A stretch of 64,000 nt of DNA, from positions 27,492,397-27,556,396 of the forward strand of contig NC_133901.1 of the NCBI RefSeq assembly GCF_964199755.1, read 5' to 3'. The notes beneath the pieces are model-generated. The model was not told the DNA's origin. It did not search any database and saw only the letters and a program-made list of their open reading frames with translations. Shown here piece after piece: positions 1-11,100 of this stretch (position 1 is its first letter; each line of letters starts with the position of its first letter). Origin of the DNA: Larus michahellis. Its lineage: Eukaryota; Chordata; Aves; Charadriiformes; Laridae. Both the position numbers and the translations under genes were made by a program.

Positions 1-1640
1 TCTTCGGAGAGCATTTTGGGGAGCTCTTACTAAAACTGAAATTGCCAAGTATCTCCACTTGATTGGGTGACTAATGGGTCATGAGTCTTTTAAACTTGAA
101 TATTTTGCAAATGGGAGCTAGTTTTCTCAAGGTATGCCTTCCGAGTTAGTAAACGTTCTTGAGGTTGCCTGCTTGAGCTCTGACCTATTTGCTTCTGACG
201 CTCAGTCAAGAATAATAAATCTGCTTTTCTGAGAATCCTTCTTGTTGTTGCAAGTTCAGCCACAAAATAAGCTTTTGCATCTTCTGCAATTATTGGGATT
301 TATGCCTTCCTGCCCAAGAGCTGAGTTTGGCCACCTATAATTTTTCTCATTTTGAGCAGTTTAGTTTTTCTGGTTTTCAGAAATGCAGCAAACTAGATCT
401 GCGCTAGCATATTCAGTTTCTGCTTTGAAGTAAGATGAAATTCAGTTTGTAGTGAAAAGAACCTCTTCTAATGTTCATCTTGGAAGTCTAAATTCAGGTG
501 AACAGACCAATTTAGTGATCTCCACTAGATACTTGGTAGACATTTTCTTCCTGCTGTATATTTTGGCCTTACATTGAGGAGTTTGATTTATTATTAAATT
601 ATTTGTTTATGCAGACTTTAATCTGTACGTATTTTACTTTGATGTATTAGGATTTGTAAATATTACTGATTTTTAAATATTATTTATGCACATACTTAAA
701 GGACTGGTCTACCCAGAAAAGCAATTGCTAAATAATAAATGTTACTTTTTAGAAATAAATTGCAAGATCATTAAATTGTATATCCCTCAGGGTTATTTTT
801 AAAGTGTTTTTTTCTCTTCCCTTCAGATTTAATTAGCAGTAACTCTTGTTTCATGTACTATAGAACTAAATCTACTGTAAAGAAAATGCTGCGAATAATG
901 CTTGAGTAGAAGCGGCTAAAACACCCACAGACCTGACTGTCCATATTCATCATAACTTTAAATTGGAAACTCTTACTGTTGCACTTTTTAAAAGTTGTTG
1001 GATTTAAAATTCTATTTATTTTTTCTTTCTTCATGAAGGTTGTGTTGAACAGTCATCCCAAATTGGGTAAATAATCCTGTACTGTATATGTGTATACAGT
1101 ATAATACTAAGCAGATGTGGAGTCCTTTTTATGCTGCACATTTTTAATGCTTATGTTGGTCATCACAAAATGAGAGAGCTAAAGTTCTGTAGGATTTCTC
1201 CCATGAAATTCTGAATTGTAAACTTAGGTTTTTGTATGTCTAAGGGAAAGCTGTGGGTTTTTGACAATTTTTAGAGTCTTGAATATGTTGATTTTATACA
1301 GTAAAGCTTCAGGTTTTTAAAGCTATTTTCAACAAACTGCAGCTTGTTTGATAATTATGTGAACCAGAAACTATTCAGTTTGTTATGAATTCCTCAAGCC
1401 GAACACAGATTAAAAAGTTCATCATTACAGCGCTCTCTAGAAGCTCAGCTTCCTTTTTATTTTTAAATCTGAAATGATACTACATCTTTGTATTTAAAAA
1501 TATGTATTGCTGCTCTAGAATGGTACCCTGTTGTCAAGAGGCATACATAAATAACTGTACAATAGAATTGTAAATAGACTTGTAAATCATTTTTGTGACT
1601 GAAGCTCTTTGAAAATAAAATTAAAATGAACAGATATTTT
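1..1640 (+). other. ATP13A3: probable 3' UTR of ATP13A3 (upstream neighbour)
   Basis: No long reading frame is present. The stretch is AT-rich with many T runs and TTTTA/ATTTA-type motifs, typical of a vertebrate 3' UTR, and it ends at a canonical AATAAA at 1614-1619. In human 3q29 the gene directly upstream of GP5 on the same strand is ATP13A3 (P5-type polyamine-transporting ATPase), and the order of the following genes matches that block, so this is inferred to be the ATP13A3 3' UTR. No coding part of ATP13A3 is in the window, so the name rests on synteny alone. Confidence 0.5.
1614..1619 (+). promoter_or_regulatory. polyadenylation signal AATAAA (ATP13A3-like UTR)
   Basis: A canonical AATAAA is followed at once by ATTAAA and a T-rich stretch, and it closes the AT-rich UTR-like interval that begins at the window edge. 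CR1-derived DNA begins about 120 bases further on. Confidence 0.5.
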
Positions 1641-1736
1641 AACTCTTTTCATTAGTTTCATGAAATTGTTTTTAATTGTTCTTTACACAGTTCCATCCAA
1701 AGCTTGTTGAAAAATACAGATTTACTCCCACTAATG

Positions 1737-1875
1737 TCACAGAATAATCCTAGAATGGTTTGGGTTGGAAGGGACCTTAAAGACCATCTAGTTCCAACCC
1801 CCTGCCGTGGGCAGGGACACCTCCCACCAGACCAGGCTGCTCAAAGCCCCATCCAGCCTGGCCTTGAACACTTCA
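1737..1875 (-). mobile_element. CR1 LINE, 3'-end fragment
   Basis: The stretch reads as the reverse complement of the conserved CR1 3' end, with the familiar GGTTGGAAGGGACCTTAAAG block next to the terminal ATTCTATGA-type repeat at its left edge. About 140 bases remain of a strongly 5'-truncated copy. It sits just beyond the ATP13A3-like poly(A) signal. Confidence 0.9.
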
Positions 1876-4800
1876 TGGGTATGTTGTTCAGAGCCTCTGT
1901 ATTTTAAGGATGGCAGTGGGGAAGTGTGCATGCTGTGTGTTGGCAGCGCGTATGACAGCGCTGCTGTTCTGCAGGGGGATAGTATTGACTGTTCTTTTAC
2001 CTGGTGGCTTATAAGAGCCACTGCAAAGCCAGACCTTGTACGTGTGATAGCAGCTTGTTTCCATCTTCTGTTGTCCAGATATTCCTTCTGTTCTTTGATG
2101 CGTGGGAAGCATTATCTTGGAAAGACCCTTCGGCAAATGTTCCCAGTCGTGAGCCGGCAGTGTTGTTGCAATCACCTTTAGAAAAATCACACAGAAGTTA
2201 AGACACTTCTGTCCTGTTCCTCCCCTTCTGTTTAAACATTCACTGACAGAGCCCATGATTTTAAACTTGACGATAAGGTGTTTAAAATACCTGGTTACTT
2301 CATTACAGAAACTTAGTCTTTTAATTTCAAGCTAATATTTTGAAAACTTTTCTCTCTTCAGAATCTTTCAGGCTTGAGGCTTTGTTGGCCTGTGACTACA
2401 GAAGACAAAGGAAAAACAGAAGCCAAATGTGTCAACCCTGGTTTGTTTAGCCAAAGGGTTAAGTGGATTCATTCCTTGCTCAAATTGCTTTGACTCCACT
2501 CCTGCAAGAAAGTAAAAGTCAGAGCAGCCTTGTGAAGGTACATCTCAATCACTTGGTGGTTTGAAGTAGATGTGTCCACTCCTTCAAAACCTAGTGCACC
2601 TGTGTAGCAGACCGCGGGTGAAACTGTCTAACAAATTTGAAATGTCTTTCTGATCATAATTCATGTTGAAATATAGATTTCTGACTCTAGCCAGATTTGC
2701 ACTGGGTTGGTTGAAGCACATACTCTAATATCACTGTCAAAGAAGCTAGAAGTGTTTTTTTGAGCTGTTGCACGTGTGGCATCAGACTTTCTCCTGTGTT
2801 GTGAGTGGTCTCCAGTTCTACATTTGGAGTTACGTACAACCTCTGGAAGCTGGTTGCTTACGCAACGAAGTGTGGGCAAAATCTGCTCTGAAGCTTAAAA
2901 TTTTCTTTGGCCTTTCACAGTAGTTACGCAAATAGGGGTGAAAGTGTTATCTAGAGGATGCGTTTTGCTGTTTTACTTCCCATTTAAAGTGCAGAATCAT
3001 GGTGAAGCCTGATTGCCTGCTCTGCTCCTAGTAAGTTCCTCTAAAAAGCAGATAAGTTTCTAAGGTACAGTTCAAAATTAGTTTTTCATGGTAATATGAG
3101 TTTAGAAACTTGCAAGAAAGTAAGAAAGTGAAGCACCATAGTAAATGATACGTGTGCTCAGTATTCTATGAAACTAAGTCCAAAACTGATTTGTGACTTT
3201 TAATATATGAAAAGCATTAATGTATTGCTTTTGGCATCCCTTCACAGTCTGAGAAACATTAAGGGGGTTGTAGGAAGGGAAGGAGGCTGTAGACCAGATG
3301 GTAAATGACCAGCCAGGCTGGTGTTCTTTCTGGAATGCCAGGGGTCTCGTGTGAGGGTCTGAGAAAATTTTAGTACTTGGGAAGAGGTAAGTATGACCTT
3401 TACGTGGACCTTACTGTATTTCCTACTATTAAAATCTTCAATTGTGGAAGTTTAAATTACTTCTTGAGAAAAATACTATTAGCAGCTTATGTTTGAGATC
3501 CACAGGATTATCCAGTTCCTGTGCCAGTCATACGCTTGTGGCCTTAATCTCTTGCATAGAATTTCTACCATTCCATTGTTTGTTTGTGAGCACTTCTGAG
3601 TGTCTGACCTTGCCTCCTTGAATACTCTCTTACCTTTTGTTATGAGACCAGGAAAGCAGGCGTCGCCAGTCTACAGTCTAGCATTAGCCTATTTCTTATT
3701 TTACAGACTGCAGTCATGCCCTTGGAGACTGCATTTGCAGCCGGTAGCGTAACAGTTCGGTGGCTTGGGTTTTTTTTTTTCCCCTCAGTTTGTTCTCTAG
3801 ATCCGTATCTCTCTCACCTCGCTGAATCCTGTAGTTCTGCTGAGGTCTTGGGTTGAGTTGGTGCAGGCTGAGATACCAGTCAGGGCTTGAAACAGAAATT
3901 TCTCAGTACGTGTCTGCCCTGTGTGGAGGGTTGTGCTTGAACGCCCCCCAGAAGCGTCTCAGCAGCCACCAGCTCCGCGTGTCATGGGCTGTAGGCTGAG
4001 GTACCTGCCCTGGGTGCGTGGGGATGTGCTCCTCATCGGCACGCTGAGGTGGGGAGAAGTAGGATCAGGGACAGGCTGGCTTATGAGTTTACTGAGGTGA
4101 AGGCATCGCTGGTTTATGGGAGATGGCGGGAAGGATTACTAGGAGGGTGAGATTCTCTGAAAGATTCTTGTTTGACATGGAAAAGCCCTTTGGAAGGGTG
4201 AGATCCCACAGCCTTTTTTTAGTAACTTTCTACAACTCTTTGGACTGTAAGCCCAGCGAGAGCTTGCTGTGTGGCACCATGTTGGTGGTAGTTGACACCA
4301 CTAGATGCCGTGTCCTTCCCTTCCCAAGGAAGCGGTGCAGATTTTAACTGTCTTCAGTACTCTGAACCTAACCAATAGCATTTTTTTGTCTAAAGAACTC
4401 CCTTTTGCTTTTTTTTTCATGCAGCAGCTGTTTTTGATCCATGGTGGTGTGTTCTTGTCAGCAGTTCAGGCATGTGAGCGGCTCTGCTATCCCACCTGGC
4501 TTCCTTGAAGTGAGGAGCCTTCCTTGAAGGCTTTGTACCCATGCCTGTCTGTGGGGTTGGTATGGGAGAGCTTCACCCTTGCCCCTGGAAAAGGGTTTGT
4601 TGGGATGGAGCCCTCATCTCCCCCAGTGTTCCTGGTGCTGAAAACCAACATGGTGTCGGCTATTCCAGTTACGTCTGCAGAACTTGTCCAGCTAATCCAG
4701 CGTTCCCAGCTGCTGCTTCTCCTACTGACCAGCCAGGTGCTTGACTTCCAGGTTTCTGATACATTTGGACTTGCTGATTTCACTAGGGAAGTGTTTCTAA

Positions 4801-5697
4801 ACTGTGGATTTCTGTTTGACTTGCTGTTTTAAATATTATCATTGTAGCTACAGCCATTGCCTTCCTGTTCCTTTTCTTGTTTGGAAATCCATACAACTTC
4901 CCAACTTCGTGGTATGTTTCATGCAGCTCTACGTTTATTGGTACAGCTTTCTAGCAAACCTCGTGGCTTTTCTTTCCTCTCATTTTGTCATATTTTTAAT
5001 ACCACTGTTAACTTAGTCTTGTGTTAAGCTGCTGAAATGAGACTCGTTGGTTATCAGAGGCTCGCTCCTGGCCTGTGCTACACGAGCTCTTGTGTGTTAT
5101 TTCAGGCGACGTCAAAAATATCCTGTTTCTTCTTGTGTGTTCTTGGGCTGTTCCAAGAAGTGATCACTTGCAAATGCTGCGAGATGATTTAACAGAACTG
5201 TGTGCCGTTTTTCTTTTGGCCACTTAAAATATAGGACACCCTTTTTTACCTCTATTATCTATTTTTGCAGGCTAAACTTTATTTTTAAACCTCAGATAAC
5301 CTAAAATAAAAAAATATTGTGGGTGCAGGACCTTTTGATATATTTTTTTTTAAAAGACTTTCAGTGTGTAACTTGGTATAATGCTATTCTGTTCAAATAA
5401 ATACATGCCTTATGACTACTTAGAGTTTCATATGCTTTTATTATGCTTGACTAGTACAAATATAAATAAGGAATACTTGATTTACAAAAGAGCTTTATCT
5501 GTACTTGGCAGTGTAAGCTGAGCACCTTAGAAATATTTGCAGTCAACAGTAATGGAGATTTTTGAAGTTTGCTTTCAAGCCAAGGGAAATTTTGCATACA
5601 TTTGCAGGTTTTATGATATATCCACACAACTTTGTTGTCTATTAATTCATTAACTACTTGTGATCAAATCCTGACTCTATCTTATCTCTTGTAACAG
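1876..5697 (+). other. intergenic DNA and 5' flank/intron of GP5
   Basis: No convincing coding exon was found. A GATA motif (AGATAAG, near 3050) lies upstream of a strong consensus splice donor (GAAGAG then GTAAGTA at 3387). That could mark the end of a non-coding GP5 exon 1, because a good acceptor ends at 5697 just before the GP5 ATG. This is inference from motifs only. The rest is moderately AT-rich unique sequence with scattered short frames that resemble nothing I recognise. Confidence 0.3.
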
Positions 5698-5700
5698 CTC

Positions 5701-5730
5701 ATGTTTCTGGCACTTCAACAAGGATGTTGA
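5701..5730 (+). other. short upstream ORF overlapping the GP5 start
   Basis: An ATG at 5701 opens a 9-codon frame that stops with TGA at 5728-5730, overlapping the GP5 ATG at 5724 in another frame. If the splice acceptor at 5697 is used, this would be the first ATG a scanning ribosome meets in the exon. Its start context is weak (pyrimidine at -3: CTCATGT), whereas the GP5 ATG has A at -3. Confidence 0.4.
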
Positions 5731-7676
5731 TGTTTCGTTTGTCGGTGGTGATCAAGCTTTTCTTCCAGCTGGATGCATCTGTTTGCCCCAAGAAATGTGA
5801 GTGCTCTTCAAAAAATGCAATTCACTGCTCTGGTCCCCACATAAAAGACCTGGAATCGTTAAATCTGCCTTGTAACGTGACAGAAATTCACATAACGGAC
5901 ACCGACGTAACATACGTGCAAGATGTTTTTGCTAGGATGGTGGAACTGCAGCATCTTATCTTGTCTTCAAACAACATCTCTCTGATATCACCAGGGGCTT
6001 TTAAAGGCTTGAGAAGGCTAAAAGCCCTCAAACTGCTAGATAATAAGCTGGTTGAACTTCCTCCAGGAGTGTTTGATGACATGGTACAGCTTCAGCAGTT
6101 GATCGTTGAAAATAACAGGTTGAAATCCATCGAAGAAAATCTGTTTGACAAACTAGCTAGTTTGGAGGAGGTTTTCTTGAACAAAAACCAACTAACAGCA
6201 CTTCCTAGTGGTGTGCTGAAGAAACTTGCCAAACTCAAAGTACTGAACTTGTCAAGAAATTGTTTGGCAGCACTTCCCAGAAATATATTTAGTGCGTTAG
6301 CCAGGCTTGAGAAGCTGATGTTGTATTTTAACAGGCTGTCTTCAATAGAGTCTGGGATGTTTGATAGCCTGAAGGAGCTGCTGGAACTCTTCCTGCATTC
6401 CAATAACATCCAGGCCATCGCCCCTGATGCGTTTCATTGTCTTCGTAAACTGAGAAGCCTAACGCTCTCCAGAAACAGGCTTGAGGCTTTGCCTCCTGGA
6501 CTCTTTCTGCATTTGCGTGACCTGTCTAAATTGACCTTGTACAGGAACCCACTCAAGTCTCTTCCAGAAGTATTGTTTGGAGAAATGAGGCACCTTGGTA
6601 GCCTGTGGCTGTATCACACAAAGCTCTCAACAATACCAGATTTTGTGTTCAGTAACTTGACAAATTTGGAGCTGCTTGTGCTAAGTTTTAATCCAGAGCT
6701 TAGTGTTCTTCCCAAGAATGTATTCAGTGGTCTGAATGAACTGCAAGGCCTTTCTCTGCATACAAATAATATTTCCAGTCTGCCAGAGGGCATCTTCCTG
6801 AGCCTTCAGAAACTGCAGAACATTTCACTTCATGATACGAGGCTTGAGGTTCTTCCTAGAAACCTCTTTCATAATCTCAAGCACCTTCAGAAAGTTTACC
6901 TCAATAGTACGAAGCTGCAGTCTCTTCCTGGAGATTTCTTTACTGCTTTACCCGAGCTGCAAGAAGTCGTCCTTGATGACAACCCTTGGAAATGCGATTG
7001 CCAAATTCTTGGCTTCCGAGAGTGGCTCCAGAAGAGCATGGAGATAGTTAAAAACACTCCATCCCTAATGTGTGACAGCCCGCTGGCCCTACAGAATATT
7101 TCTCTCGTGGCTCTAACAGATGATCACCTGCAGTGCCCGCCAACCACAGCCATTACATACCACATGTTCAGCTCAACCTATTCCCAGGCTTCGACTGCTC
7201 TTGTGACGGAGCACTTAGCATCATCTTGGGAGACTGCTGTAACAGCGGTGTCCGACACGGCTACCAGCACACCCACATCAGTTCCTCTTGCAACTCCAGA
7301 CTTTACCTATTCCCATGTTGAAGATGTTGGACAGCCTAGGTTTCATTTCTCAGATGTTCCAATCCAAACTTCTCCCAGTGTCATAGTAGAAACCAACAGT
7401 GTCAGAGGAACAGATTTAACTACTCTTGCCCAGTGGGATGAGCTGCCAGCCCGCAGGAGTGCTAACCCCTATTTTAATGCCAGAGTTTCTTATTGTCAGC
7501 TATTTTTGTGCCTTCACAGTTTGATTTTAGCACTCCAGACCGTAACCATTGTACTCGGTCTGTATGTGATGGGTAAAACCAGGCAACTCTTGCACTCCAG
7601 GAATGCTCCTGCTCAGCCTGTAGTTCTGATACATTTTTTTAAGAAGATGGAGAATACCAGCCAAAGAGAGGATTAG
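5724..7676 (+). CDS. GP5: platelet/thrombocyte glycoprotein V, single coding exon
   Basis: A 650-residue type I membrane protein. GP5 is the V subunit of the GPIb-IX-V receptor complex, which binds von Willebrand factor on platelets (thrombocytes in birds). Visible parts are a signal peptide (about 1-19), an LRR N-cap with Cys 21, 25, 27 and 35, about 15 LRRs of 24 residues (roughly 50-418), a C-cap beginning NPWKCDC with Cys 424, 426, 450 and 471, a Ser/Thr-rich stalk (about 475-590) and one membrane segment (about 593-615) with a short basic tail. LRR 10 carries the LFGEM segment also found in human GP5. Human GP5 is 560 residues, and the extra length is mainly in the stalk and tail. The start is supported by the signal peptide and by an acceptor ending at 5697. 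The gene lies between the ATP13A3-like UTR and LRRC15, as in human. Base use is far more AT-rich than in the LRR genes downstream. Confidence 0.93.
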   Translation: MLMFRLSVVIKLFFQLDASVCPKKCECSSKNAIHCSGPHIKDLESLNLPCNVTEIHITDTDVTYVQDVFARMVELQHLILSSNNISLISPGAFKGLRRLKALKLLDNKLVELPPGVFDDMVQLQQLIVENNRLKSIEENLFDKLASLEEVFLNKNQLTALPSGVLKKLAKLKVLNLSRNCLAALPRNIFSALARLEKLMLYFNRLSSIESGMFDSLKELLELFLHSNNIQAIAPDAFHCLRKLRSLTLSRNRLEALPPGLFLHLRDLSKLTLYRNPLKSLPEVLFGEMRHLGSLWLYHTKLSTIPDFVFSNLTNLELLVLSFNPELSVLPKNVFSGLNELQGLSLHTNNISSLPEGIFLSLQKLQNISLHDTRLEVLPRNLFHNLKHLQKVYLNSTKLQSLPGDFFTALPELQEVVLDDNPWKCDCQILGFREWLQKSMEIVKNTPSLMCDSPLALQNISLVALTDDHLQCPPTTAITYHMFSSTYSQASTALVTEHLASSWETAVTAVSDTATSTPTSVPLATPDFTYSHVEDVGQPRFHFSDVPIQTSPSVIVETNSVRGTDLTTLAQWDELPARRSANPYFNARVSYCQLFLCLHSLILALQTVTIVLGLYVMGKTRQLLHSRNAPAQPVVLIHFFKKMENTSQRED

Positions 7677-8103
7677 AAGCACTGTTTTGGATGCGTTTCA
7701 AGCATTTGAGCGGTTGACACTTGATTCGGATATGGATTACAAGTCTTTATAGCAAGAACCATAAAGACCTTGTCTTTACAGCGTAATGAAAATGTGCTTT
7801 TATGTACCTTACAGTGTTTGCCAAAAGTGATTGTAGTCACTGTATATTGCTACAGCGCTTGGTGCATGAACCCAGAGGGAGCTGAAGGAAAATCTGTGGT
7901 CACTTCTATGTGTGTGTTACTATTTTCCTGCTTGGGGCTGCAGCCCCGTCCCTCCAGACACCACCTGCTCCGATGGAAGTGGCACCAACGCAGGGAAGCC
8001 TACATAGGAACGCTGCTTCAGCTGTGCTTTAAAGGCTGCCCGTACTACTCCAAATGCTATTATGCCTTGTACTGCCTGCAATGTTTTGTCTCCTTATTAA
8101 GAA

Positions 8104-8109
8104 AATAAA
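8104..8109 (+). promoter_or_regulatory. polyadenylation signal AATAAA of GP5
   Basis: AATAAA lies 430 bases after the GP5 stop and is followed by a G/T-rich stretch (GGGTTTTTTTGGG), the usual downstream element. The interval 7677-8109 would be the 3' UTR. Confidence 0.6.
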
Positions 8110-11100
8110 TGGGTTTTTTTGGGAGGAGATGCTGGAAAAGACCTTTTAAAAATGGGAGTGGGGGCAGAATGATGTGGTGCAAGTGTCTTAGTTTTTGCTT
8201 TCTGTCCTCAGCCTGTTTCCAGGCCATGGCAGGAGGAAGGAGTACCATTTAAAGTTAACAGTGCTTTCCTTTAGCTTAACCAGAGCAAGATGAGTAAGAT
8301 GATGGTTGAGGAAGTACAATCTTCATGTATTTTGTAGTTTGTTTGGTTTTTTTGGAGTCTTTGTAACATTACTACAACTCTGAATTTGAAGTAACCACTT
8401 TTGTCCTTAAACTTTGACCAGTGGTCTGAAAAGCAAGGTCTTGAAACCGGAGCACCAGGCAGATGCCCAGGACTGATGCTTAGCTCCAGAGAAGCATCTT
8501 TGGTTTGAGAGCTGGTCTCGGCTGAGCTGGGAGAGACGGGAATGATCTCTCCTGGGCTTGGCTGGCAAAACACGGGTGTGCAGCAAAGTGGGAGGGAACC
8601 TGCCTGAAGTGAGGGCCCTGAAATGCTGCCACCTTTTTTGAAGTTTGCTGGGGAACATGTGTGTATCTGTCAAATTTCAGTGTGCAGTGCCATATTCAGT
8701 CACAGTCGGTCTCAGTACATTTTACTTTTTGTTATTCCATAGTACTGCTCCCTGCCTTGCAGCCCTTTCAAGTGTTGGCATGCGAATGCAGCTCCGAGTG
8801 CGGGGTTTAGTCTTCACGTTGAAATGTTTTTGAATATTTTGATTGCTGTGAATCTTTTAGTTTATAAGTAGACTGATAGCTGTCAGACTGCACATGCTAC
8901 TTCGGTGGCTCTTGGATTTAACTGTTAGTTTTATCTTAATTGCGTGACTTAGTTCGTTCTTAAAAGCTCTGATGTGCTCAAAAGCCTAGGGCTGGGTTAA
9001 AGAGCCCCTGGATGTGGTTCTGTGGCTGCTCAGGTATAGAGAACCTATATTCTGAGTCTTTTTGTAGCCTTAATGACTTTCTAACCACCAAAATCTTTTC
9101 TGGGTGGCTGTGAAATGGCACCTTACAAGCCTGAAGTGAGGAGAGCTTGCAGTGTGTTTTGGGGGTGTTCCCTGTTGCGGGCTACTCTAGGTGATGAGAA
9201 TAAACCGTGGACTGCTTTGTTTCAGGGTGCTCTGCTGCTGGACTTGAATTCCTCTTCTAGGCTGTGAAAAGAGGCAATGTGCTTCTGTGGTGTTAAATAA
9301 CCCTCGTCTTGCGGGTGAGGTTTAACAAAATTTAGCAAGCCCAGCTAAATTGTAGTTAGAGCCATCTCTAAAGAAGCAGAAATACAGGTCACTACAGCTG
9401 GTGCAGGGCAAACTGGGACTGGATTCACAAACAGAAGCTCCAGAATATTTATTGCAGTATCTTTGAGAGAAGCACAAAACCGACACGAAGCTTTCGTGGT
9501 GGTGGTTCTGGGCTGTTACATGCTGGTGCTTTAAAGGAGGCAGTTGTGACAAATTTAGGTTCTTGGACAGCTGTAATGACCACTTAGTGCTGTGCCAGCT
9601 CCAGCGCTGTCGTATCGGTGCCACGCAAGCATCTGCTCGCTGCAGGCAGGAGACAAGGATAATCTGGACTAACGAGGGAATTGCTTTACAAACCCTGCTG
9701 GTTATTGTTTGCCTCAGTGAGGCACTGAAGAAGTGGGCTCATGGCTACAGGCACTCGGATGCACACTGATTTCAAAGAAAAACCAGCCATTCTGTTGCCG
9801 TATGGGTGTACAACACCCTTGATGCCCGACCTCTGGAAGAGCACGGGGTGAGCAGCTGCTGCCATCTTTGTGAGCCCTCCTTTGGCCGCCCTGGCCCTGC
9901 AGTGGGGCCGGCTGGGCCTGCACGGCTCCTTTGGCTCCCGCTGGGCAGTGGCTGAGCTCTGGCACGTGGGGGCTTTGGCTCCTGGCCGCGCACAGCCAAG
10001 TGCTGGGAGGAGGAGGATGATGATTCCTCTTTACATGCCGTCATCGGGCTTTCCCTGTGCCTGAGCCAGACGGGGAAGTGAAGTCAGCAGACAACAAAAG
10101 GCTGGAGCAATAAGGGCCTGGGGTGTTCTACTAACTCTTCCTATGAGGTGTCCTGTTTTCAGCTGCCTCTGACTCATTGCTTGTTGCCCAGCAGAGCTCA
10201 GCCCTTCCTGCAAAACTCCCTGGCCTGGGAAATCCAAGGATGTGCTTATTTATATCCCGTCTCCGTTTCGCTCTGTCTGCAGGTCAGCATGACGGTGGCT
10301 GTGGCAGTGGGAAGGGCTCCTCAGACCCTCTCTCTGGCCAGCATTGCCGTGCTGCTGTCTCACAGCACACATGGCTTGCCGTCACCAGTTGTATTGGCTA
10401 GGTTTTTCCTGGTCCCTGCAGCCCATGCCTCCATGATCTACTGCCCAGCCTTCACCACCAGGCTGGGCTTGGGGGGACAGTGGGCTGGAAAAACGTGGAG
10501 GTATCTAATCCCTGGTCCAGGGGGTCCCTGCTGCTGGGGAAAGGGTGGATGCAAAGCATATCTGCGCTCGGTGGCTGGGGATCGGCTCCACATCCTTGGC
10601 TCCTGTACGGGATGCCGAGTCCTGGTTAAGAGCCCTCCATGTTAACCAGACCTCTGAGTCCAGGAGCTGCCTCTGGTGCCACATCCTAGTCAGGAGCACT
10701 TTGGGTATGTCACCAGTGCTGCCAAGCCAAGGGTCTTCTGTAACTCCCTGGGTTTCCTCAAACGCTTCTTTCTGTGGCAGTTGCTCCTGCTCTCTCTGCT
10801 TTAGGAAATCCTGGAGCAGTGGGAGCTCTGACCTCCTGTGCAGGGCCATGGAGTACACAGTGTGTTTCCAGCCTGATGTCACTGCAGGTGCCGCTCTCCT
10901 TTGCTTGTCAGGGCTTCAATGCACAGAATCCCCGAAGAGCCCGGTGATGAGGAGGGAATGAACTGTTGCCCTAAGTGCCAGCAGCTCTCTGCCTGCAGGA
11001 ACCCCTCCAAGCCTCCAGCACCCACGACCTGTGCTTGTGTCTCTGGTGTCCCTGCCCTTTCCTTCTCACCTCTGCCACATGTGGCCAGTAGCTGCTGGAG

